Shown here: in pieces, positions 6,091-11,211 of the stretch
How the letters are laid out: the number at the start of each line of letters is the position of its first letter
Numbering within the stretch: the stretch's first letter is position 1
NCBI GenBank assembly: GCA_964472265.1
Contig: CAYYJO010000068.1
Location: 1 to 11,211, forward strand
Length of the DNA: 11,211 nt
Origin: JAGNLA01 sp964472265
Lineage (GTDB): Bacteria; Caldisericota; Caldisericia; JAAYUI01
Direction: 5' to 3'
The notes under the pieces: generated by a model
What the model saw: only the letters and a program-made list of their open reading frames with translations
Told to the model about the DNA's origin: nothing
Database searches by the model: none
Made by a program: the position numbers and the translations under genes

Positions 6091-9000
6091 GTGAAGAAAA
6101 CAATACTTGTTATTTTGGTGGCCATTCTTATTCTGCCATTTCCAATATCTTTTGCAGGGCAAAAAACATATCTGAGGAAAATCCTGCTTCTTGGTCAGGT
6201 CAACGCAGAAACCCAGTCAGAATTGCGCAAAAACACCGGTGCGTCACAGTCGCAGGTTGTTTCGCTCATCGAACAGCTCAAAACAGCCGGTGAAGTCCAA
6301 TACTACAACGCTTTCTGGATTCAAAACGCAATTTCAATTGCAGCCACTGACTACGCCCTCTCAGAGATAACAAAAAATACTGGCGTGTCCTCCATCGATG
6401 ACTATGTTATCAAAACCGAAACCAGAAATGCCAAAAACGTTGATCCCGAGTGGAACCTGAAAGCGATAGGCGCACCCGACATTTGGGCGACAGGCAACAA
6501 AGGGAAGGGCGTAACAATCGGCGTTCTCGACTCAGGTTGCGATCCAACCCAGCCGGAACTCAAAGGAAAGGTGAGCCAGTTCGCTTACTTTGACGATTAT
6601 GGCAGAAAGGGCGACCAGACCGTTCCTTTCGATGGCGATGGCCACGGAACCATGGTCAGTTCGATCATTGCCGGTGAGTCGGTCGGCGTTGCACCTGAAG
6701 CAAAGCTCGTCGTGGGCTGTGTTCTTCCAGGTGGCAGCGGAAACCTGAGCCAGATTATAGCGGGTCTCCAATGGATCGCCGACCCTGACGATGACCCTGA
6801 AACCAAGGATTACCCAACAGCTGTCAACATGTCGTTTGGCATGCCGTCGGTTGAGGAGTATCTCAAGCCAGGCATTCAGAACTTGATCAAGACAGGCATT
6901 TTGCCCATCGCATCCATAGGCAACGAAGGCGAAGGCTCGACTTCCAACCCGGGCAACCTGCCGGAAGTCCTTTCAGTCGGATCGGTTGGGCACAACCTGA
7001 AGGCATCGAGCTTTTCAAGCGGTGATATGGTTGTTTGGGAAACATTTGATGATTTCGTAACTGTCACAAAGCCAGATGTTTGCGCGCCCGGTGAGGGAGT
7101 GCGTGTTGCGTCGTTGAGAAAAACCTACGACATCGCTGACGGGACAAGCTTCTCCGCTCCTCACGTTGCCGGACTGTGCGCACTCATAGCCTCGCAAAAT
7201 CCAGGAATAAACCTTGAAGACCTCAAGTCTTCCATCCTCGAAACCGCAACAGACCTTGGGAAACCAGGCAGAGACCGAAGGTATGGCGAAGGGCTCATCG
7301 ATTCAAAAAAAGCCATTGCCCAGACACAAACCCGCATCAAAAGGAACATCAAAATCACAAGGCCAGGCAGCGCCAGACTTTACGGCAACATTAAGATAAA
7401 AACGTCGGACAGGACTTATGAAATCACTGAAGAGCTGGCAAAAAACTTTGACTTCCTTGCAAAAGACACCCAACCGGTTGAAATCAGCGCCTACGGCTTC
7501 AAAACAGTCGTTACGGGAGCTGATGAAATCGAGCTTGAACCGCTTCCACTCTACAGGGTGACGCTGTCAACAATCTCGCCTTTACTTGGAGATTTCGTCG
7601 AAAGTTCAATCGTGGTCAAGGACACCCCTCTTGCCCAGCTTGAAGCTCCCGATGGAACCATCGTTTTACCGCTACCAGAAGGAAAATACACGTTCCTGAT
7701 CTCTGCTTTTGGTCACAGCATGACCAGGGTTGAAAAAGAAATCACCGGCGATTCCGAGTTCACAATCACGCTTGAGCCGGCAAAACTTGGATTCATCGAT
7801 GCCAGGAGATCCTACTTCGGAACAAGGCCGATCCCGATTCGTGGCAAACTCAAACCAGCTTTGGATGCAACAGGCATGTCGTGGTTTTACTGGTCACTCT
7901 CTTCAGGGAAAGTCACATCAAACCAGCTTTCAAGGTTCCCATATCTGATCTGGAACGCAGGCGGTACGCTTGATCCAAAGGAAATATCGATTTTAAGCGA
8001 CTATCTTGATGGCGGGGGCAAGCTGATCCTCACCTCAACGTTCTTTGGAGCCAGCTACTTTGGCGAAACCGAAACAACACCTTTCCTGGCCTCGTATTTT
8101 CACTGCACTGGCCTTGAAGATGGCGGAATGACCATCAAATGGTGGAACAAAGACAACTACAGGACGCTTGCCCTGACCACGCTCTGGGGGTTTGCCTCAT
8201 CATCAAAACTCATTCCAATCGATGATGTTGCCAAGCCATTCCTCAGTTACGCCGGCAATGAAGCCACTTCTTACGCAGGGTTGAGGGTTTCTACGCCAAA
8301 AAAACAAGGAATAATACTTGGTTTTACGTTCCCCGACATCAGCAACATCGAGGACGCAAAGTGGCTGATGAAGACCTGCGTTGATTCTTTTGATGATACG
8401 GTTAAATGGCAGGCAAAAATAACAGACCAGTCCGGCAATCCATTGAGCGGAACCGCAAAAGTTTCTGATGAAAGCGTCAATTTCACCGACGGCGAACTGT
8501 TCATCCCACACATTCCTGCAAATGGCGCAAAAGTAAGCGTTTTTTCTTATGGATACAAGACCGTTGCAGTAAATCTCGTTGAAAACGGACTACCTGAAAC
8601 GCTTTCGCTTGAAAAAGCCAACATTGGTCAACTGAAGGCAACAGTAAACACGGCATCTTGGGCCATTTTTTCAGACATGCCCATTGAACCGATCAAACTT
8701 CAGCCAAATTCAACAATTGACCTGCCTGAGGGCAACTATGAGGTCACACTTGCATCGCAGTTCTTCAAACCCAAAAAAGTGAAGGTTACAGTTCCAGGCA
8801 CACTTTCGGTTCAGTTGGACAAAAAAGAGCCTGTAATCCTTACTTCGACACCACATCTCACGTTATCCCAGGCTTTTGGTAGTCTCCAGTTGCCGTTTGA
8901 AGCCCGCGACGACGTTTCCACCGAAGACATCATCAGTTCGCAAGCGTTCATCTATTCAAGCTCATCGCTTCCAAATTCCAAAACGTTGAAGCTGGCCGAT

Positions 9001-10392
9001 TCAATCCGGACAGCCCTCAAGTGTGGAGCCAAAGTGATTCTGATGGGACCAGGACCAGTCATGAATTATGGCGACCCGGTGTCAATCGATTCAGACACAA
9101 CGCCGATTCTTTCAGTCGTTGGCTCGAATACTCTCGATGGAATGCTGATTTCAACATCATTTCCACAATCAGGTTTTCAAACCCAGGGCATCCCCGTCAT
9201 TTCTGGAGGAACTCCACTGGCAACTTTTGTTGGTACAGGCGATGCAATTTGCAGATACGACAACCTTGTTGCCTGCTCGATGTCTTTCGAAATGATCGAC
9301 CTTGACGTTGTTGGCGCTGAAATGCTGAGGAAAATTCTTGGTCTTTTCAATATCAAGGCAGCCGTGCCAAAAGGAAAGCTGATCAGTGGTCTCGCACCCT
9401 CAAAAACACCCGATGTAACCTTCGCCGGTTTCGCTGTCCCGCTTTCAAGGGCATTCATCTCCATTGACGGGGCTGAAACACAGTTGGCGCTTGATCCTGA
9501 AGGGTATTTCACAATCAACATGCGGTTGACTGAAGGAAACCACAAGGTTGCCGTTGTGTCAAAGATTGACGGCCAGATTTCAATTTCGCAGTCAGAGACT
9601 TTGTATGTAGACACAACCGCGCCAAAAGTCAAAATTTGGTGCCCAAGAGGCGGAAAGACCGGCCTTGAGGACTTTGAGCTGGTGGCGACGGTCGAAGGAG
9701 CGTCAACGGTCAGCGTGGACGGCGCAGCACAGAAACCTGAAGGAAAGCTGCTCAGGAAGAAGCTTTCGACAGGTTCTGGATCGTTCTTCATCCAGGCTCA
9801 GGACGACGCTGGAAACAAAACCGAAATCACTGCAAAAGTGACCTTTGATCCAACAATTGCCACCGACGCAAAAGGCAACTCAGCCATTTTTGAAATTGGC
9901 CAGACGCTGGCATCCGGGATTTCCGAAGCAGTCGAAAAATTCGATCCAAACAGAAACATAACCCGTTACGAATGCGCAATCTGGACAGTCAATCTTCTCG
10001 GATTGCAACCACTGTCAACCGGCTCAGGATACACGGACACAAAAACCGGCGCCAGGGAGGACGGGTATCTGGCTGCGCTTGTGAAGGCAGGGGTAATCTC
10101 TGGTAAGGGTAAGTTTGAAGGAAGCAAGGCTGCTACAAGGGAATTTACTATTCAGGTACTGGTTAATGCGGTTAAGCCTACAAAACAGGCCTCATCAATT
10201 AAATTTACGGATATTCCGACATCAAATTATTATTACAAGGCAATTGCAAAAGCGGTTGGTTCGGGTATGATAAACCCAGACGAAAGGCGTGTGTTTGCGC
10301 CAGGCAGATTCGGTCTTGGTCAGCCTCTGACCCGCTCCAGCGCTGCCATCGTCTACAACGGTGCATTGTTGGTGCTTGCTAAAGGAGAGTGA
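6091..10392 (+). CDS. Giant secreted subtilisin-like (S8) serine peptidase with SLH repeats
   Basis: The 1433-residue product has a clear signal peptide (KK, then a hydrophobic run to SFA, cleavage near residue 22). A propeptide-like segment spans about 25-115. An S8 catalytic domain follows (about 120-405) with D147 in VLDSGCD, H185 in GDGHGTMV, N278 in SIGNEGEG (oxyanion) and S353 in GTSFSAPHVAG, all intact. Residues 426-1090 hold a tandem duplicate of carboxypeptidase-regulatory-like beta domains plus a glutamine-amidotransferase-like fold without evident active site. Two Ig-like domains (about 1100-1252) and three SLH repeats (about 1265-1433; ITRYE, ATREF and LTRSS motifs) end the protein. 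SLH repeats bind cell-wall or outer-envelope polymers, so this is probably a surface-anchored protease for protein degradation or processing. The GTG at 6091 is chosen over 6067 because GGAGG (6082-6086) precedes it and the signal peptide then starts cleanly. The substrate is unknown. Confidence 0.93.
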   Translation: MKKTILVILVAILILPFPISFAGQKTYLRKILLLGQVNAETQSELRKNTGASQSQVVSLIEQLKTAGEVQYYNAFWIQNAISIAATDYALSEITKNTGVSSIDDYVIKTETRNAKNVDPEWNLKAIGAPDIWATGNKGKGVTIGVLDSGCDPTQPELKGKVSQFAYFDDYGRKGDQTVPFDGDGHGTMVSSIIAGESVGVAPEAKLVVGCVLPGGSGNLSQIIAGLQWIADPDDDPETKDYPTAVNMSFGMPSVEEYLKPGIQNLIKTGILPIASIGNEGEGSTSNPGNLPEVLSVGSVGHNLKASSFSSGDMVVWETFDDFVTVTKPDVCAPGEGVRVASLRKTYDIADGTSFSAPHVAGLCALIASQNPGINLEDLKSSILETATDLGKPGRDRRYGEGLIDSKKAIAQTQTRIKRNIKITRPGSARLYGNIKIKTSDRTYEITEELAKNFDFLAKDTQPVEISAYGFKTVVTGADEIELEPLPLYRVTLSTISPLLGDFVESSIVVKDTPLAQLEAPDGTIVLPLPEGKYTFLISAFGHSMTRVEKEITGDSEFTITLEPAKLGFIDARRSYFGTRPIPIRGKLKPALDATGMSWFYWSLSSGKVTSNQLSRFPYLIWNAGGTLDPKEISILSDYLDGGGKLILTSTFFGASYFGETETTPFLASYFHCTGLEDGGMTIKWWNKDNYRTLALTTLWGFASSSKLIPIDDVAKPFLSYAGNEATSYAGLRVSTPKKQGIILGFTFPDISNIEDAKWLMKTCVDSFDDTVKWQAKITDQSGNPLSGTAKVSDESVNFTDGELFIPHIPANGAKVSVFSYGYKTVAVNLVENGLPETLSLEKANIGQLKATVNTASWAIFSDMPIEPIKLQPNSTIDLPEGNYEVTLASQFFKPKKVKVTVPGTLSVQLDKKEPVILTSTPHLTLSQAFGSLQLPFEARDDVSTEDIISSQAFIYSSSSLPNSKTLKLADSIRTALKCGAKVILMGPGPVMNYGDPVSIDSDTTPILSVVGSNTLDGMLISTSFPQSGFQTQGIPVISGGTPLATFVGTGDAICRYDNLVACSMSFEMIDLDVVGAEMLRKILGLFNIKAAVPKGKLISGLAPSKTPDVTFAGFAVPLSRAFISIDGAETQLALDPEGYFTINMRLTEGNHKVAVVSKIDGQISISQSETLYVDTTAPKVKIWCPRGGKTGLEDFELVATVEGASTVSVDGAAQKPEGKLLRKKLSTGSGSFFIQAQDDAGNKTEITAKVTFDPTIATDAKGNSAIFEIGQTLASGISEAVEKFDPNRNITRYECAIWTVNLLGLQPLSTGSGYTDTKTGAREDGYLAALVKAGVISGKGKFEGSKAATREFTIQVLVNAVKPTKQASSIKFTDIPTSNYYYKAIAKAVGSGMINPDERRVFAPGRFGLGQPLTRSSAAIVYNGALLVLAKGE
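7366..9360 (+). repeat. Diverged tandem duplication inside the S8 peptidase
   Basis: Residues about 426-770 and 771-1090 of the peptidase share the same order of landmarks: AYGFKTV (467) versus SYGYKTV (819); DTPL...LPEGKYTFLIS versus DMPI...LPEGNYEVTLA; and YLIWNAGG...GGGKLILTS (618-649) versus AFIYSSSS...CGAKVILMG (952-986). The offset is about 335-350 residues. Nucleotide identity is low, so the duplication is old. Unit edges are approximate. Confidence 0.6.
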
Positions 10393-10395
10393 CAA

Positions 10396-10836
10396 ATGGA
10401 AAAAGTGTTGGAACAACTGCGACAGAACGGATTCCGTATCACCAAGCCAAGAAAAGCAGTGTTAAAACTCCTTTTTGACCATAAAGACGAAAACCTTGAA
10501 GCACGGGAAGTTCAGGAAGAGCTTCAAAATCAGGGTCTTCATATCGATATTGCGACAATCTACAGAATTCTGGAGATGCTGTTTGAGCAGAGGGTTGTCC
10601 ACAAAAGCAACTTCAGCCAGCAACACGCCCATTTTGGAATCAGAAAGCCGTTTGAANNNNNNNNNNTTGAAGTTCATGTGATTTGCAGAAATTGTGGAAA
10701 TATTGATGACAAAGAGATTGGCATGAATGAAAAACTAAGACAGGAACACGTTCAACAGATGGTTGGAGATTTTCAGGCCGAAGACATCTCAATAGAAATC
10801 TTCGGCCTTTGTAACAAATGCAGGTCTAAAGACTAG
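10396..10836 (+). CDS. Fur family metal-dependent transcriptional regulator (interrupted by N gap)
   Basis: The product is about 146 residues if the gap length is right, normal for Fur/PerR/Zur dimeric repressors. The N-terminal winged helix (about 1-75) has the family pattern RITKPRKAVLKLL and the recognition helix DIATIYRILEMLFEQ. Two CxxC pairs, C97/C100 in VICRNCG and C139/C142 in GLCNKC, form the usual structural zinc site. Ten Ns at codons 88-91 hide the segment that in the family normally carries metal-binding histidines before the first CxxC, so the subtype (iron, zinc, manganese/peroxide) cannot be judged. Reading frame is kept across ten Ns, suggesting that the length is correct. 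AAAGGAG (10381-10387) overlaps the end of the peptidase gene, so it is probably the last gene of the ruvA transcript. The stop overlaps the convergent cold-shock gene by CTAG. Confidence 0.92.
   Translation: MEKVLEQLRQNGFRITKPRKAVLKLLFDHKDENLEAREVQEELQNQGLHIDIATIYRILEMLFEQRVVHKSNFSQQHAHFGIRKPFEXXXXEVHVICRNCGNIDDKEIGMNEKLRQEHVQQMVGDFQAEDISIEIFGLCNKCRSKD
10657..10666. other. Assembly gap of ten Ns inside the Fur-family gene
   Basis: Ten undetermined bases replace part of the Fur-family coding sequence. Ten Ns keep the downstream half in the same frame, which would not be expected for an arbitrary placeholder two times out of three. Confidence 0.99.
10775..10808. terminator. Possible terminator hairpin inside the end of the Fur-family gene
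   Basis: AGGCCGAAGA (10775-10784) pairs perfectly with TCTTCGGCCT (10799-10808) around a 14-base loop. TTTG follows on the + strand, a weak T-tract; no T-tract follows on the minus strand. It lies inside codons 127-138 of the Fur-family gene, 26 bases before its stop, and just past the end of the convergent cold-shock gene. It is most plausibly an RNA 3' structure for one or both transcripts. Confidence 0.45.
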
Positions 10837-11036
10837 AGAGCCCTGACGTTTGAGGCTTTGAGACCCTTTGGTCCCTGCTCAATGTCAAACATCACCTTCT
10901 GGCCATTGTCAAGAGTCTTGTAACCATCTTTTTCAATTGATGTGTAATGAACGAAAACATCTTCTCCGGTGTCAGTTCTTGTAACAAAACCGTAACCCTT
11001 TTTCTGATCGTACCACTTTACTGTACCTTCTGGCAT
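10833..11036 (-). CDS. Cold-shock domain protein (CspA family)
   Basis: The 67-residue single cold-shock domain is a five-stranded OB fold that binds single-stranded RNA and DNA and acts as an RNA chaperone in the cytoplasm. The RNP1 motif KGYGFV (13-18) and RNP2 motif VFVHYT (27-32) are intact, as is W8 in GTVKWYDQ; Y31 replaces the usual Phe of VFVHF. The C-terminal QGPKGLKASNV is typical. The complement of 11046-11049 gives GGAG nine bases before the ATG at 11036. Upstream, within the leader or intercistronic region, is a perfect 15-bp hairpin (11064-11106). A second cold-shock gene precedes it on the same strand. Its stop overlaps the Fur-family stop. Confidence 0.97.
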   Translation of the reverse strand: MPEGTVKWYDQKKGYGFVTRTDTGEDVFVHYTSIEKDGYKTLDNGQKVMFDIEQGPKGLKASNVRAL

Positions 11037-11063
11037 TTTACTGTACTCCTTTTTTTATTCTGA

Positions 11064-11106
11064 AACATAGAACCTTTCCCAGGTTTGCCAAGAAAGGTTC
11101 TATGTT
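11064..11106 (-). repeat. Perfect 15-bp inverted repeat upstream of the cold-shock gene
   Basis: AACATAGAACCTTTC (11064-11078) is exactly complementary to the arm at 11092-11106, around a 13-base loop. It lies 28 bases upstream of the cold-shock start codon and about 50 bases after the stop of the preceding cold-shock gene. Neither side is followed by a clear T-tract in the minus direction, so it is not a standard terminator. A 5' leader structure or a processing/stability stem between the two genes is possible. Confidence 0.8.
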
Positions 11107-11154
11107 CCCGAAACTAATTCACTCCATTTTTAGAGTGTTGCTTTGACCTGTTCG

Positions 11155-11211
11155 TCAGGCTGGTCTGACGTTCTCGGCCTTGAGACCCTTTGGGCCCTGT
11201 GCGATGTCAAA
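11155..11211 (-). CDS. Second cold-shock domain protein, C-terminal end only (cut by window edge)
   Basis: On the minus strand the last 18 codons before the TGA (complement of 11155-11157) encode FDIAQGPKGLKAENVRPA, nearly the same as the end of the adjacent cold-shock protein (FDIEQGPKGLKASNVRAL). The rest of the gene lies beyond the window. The two genes are tandem paralogues in the same orientation, about 118 bases apart. A six-bp dyad (11153-11158 with 11165-11170) spans the stop codon. Confidence 0.9.
   Translation of the reverse strand, partial: FDIAQGPKGLKAENVRPA

Noticed and set aside
9177..9791. Minus-strand open frame (204 codons) within the peptidase gene
   Set aside because: It overlaps coding sequence of the Ig-like region entirely, with low-complexity Ser/Pro-rich translation typical of an antisense shadow.
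1..11211. CRISPR array, tRNA, rRNA, insertion sequence or integrase
   Set aside because: I found no regularly spaced direct repeats, no tRNA-like cloverleaf or conserved TTCRANY arm in the gaps, and no transposase or recombinase reading frame.

Overview
The window reads as chromosomal DNA from a bacterium of roughly balanced G+C, with densely packed genes, good Shine-Dalgarno sites and several GTG starts. A run of ten Ns at 10657-10666 shows that it comes from a draft or metagenome assembly. Three traits argue against a typical proteobacterium: DXP-independent vitamin B6 synthesis (PdxS/PdxT), a huge secreted subtilase with C-terminal SLH repeats, and the single-gene spacing. An S-layer-bearing or deep-branching lineage (Thermotogota-, Synergistota-, Caldisericota- or candidate-phylum-like) would fit, but I cannot name the taxon from this sequence.

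Left block (1-2925, + strand): after a possible gene tail (1-78) and a sigma70-like promoter (94-121) comes a very tight four-gene unit, pdxS-pdxT-yebC-ruvC. Neighbours overlap by 4 bases or abut directly, so translation is probably coupled. It combines pyridoxal 5'-phosphate synthase, a YebC/TACO1-family factor and the Holliday-junction resolvase.

Middle block (2820-5494): this separates ruvC from ruvA, which in many bacteria are adjacent. It holds a promoter-like element followed at once by a small hairpin with a T-tract (2884-2925), then a 75-codon fragment matching only the C-terminal end of Abi_2/AbiF-type abortive-infection proteins (2945-3172). A minus-strand gene follows for a membrane-anchored SPFH/flotillin-like protein with four internal repeats (3313-5115), with a strong terminator at 3261-3291. 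The rest is about 375 bases of AT-rich non-coding DNA. The hairpin plus Abi remnant is the most interesting spot: it could be a decayed toxin with its RNA antitoxin, or simply the operon terminator beside a gene relic.

Right block (5468-11211): an extended -10 promoter drives ruvA, a 1433-residue secreted S8 peptidase carrying an internal duplication and three SLH repeats, and a Fur-family regulator interrupted by the N gap. The regulator converges on, and overlaps by a CTAG palindrome, a minus-strand cold-shock protein gene. A second cold-shock gene, cut by the window edge, lies just upstream of it, and a perfect 15-bp hairpin sits between the two.
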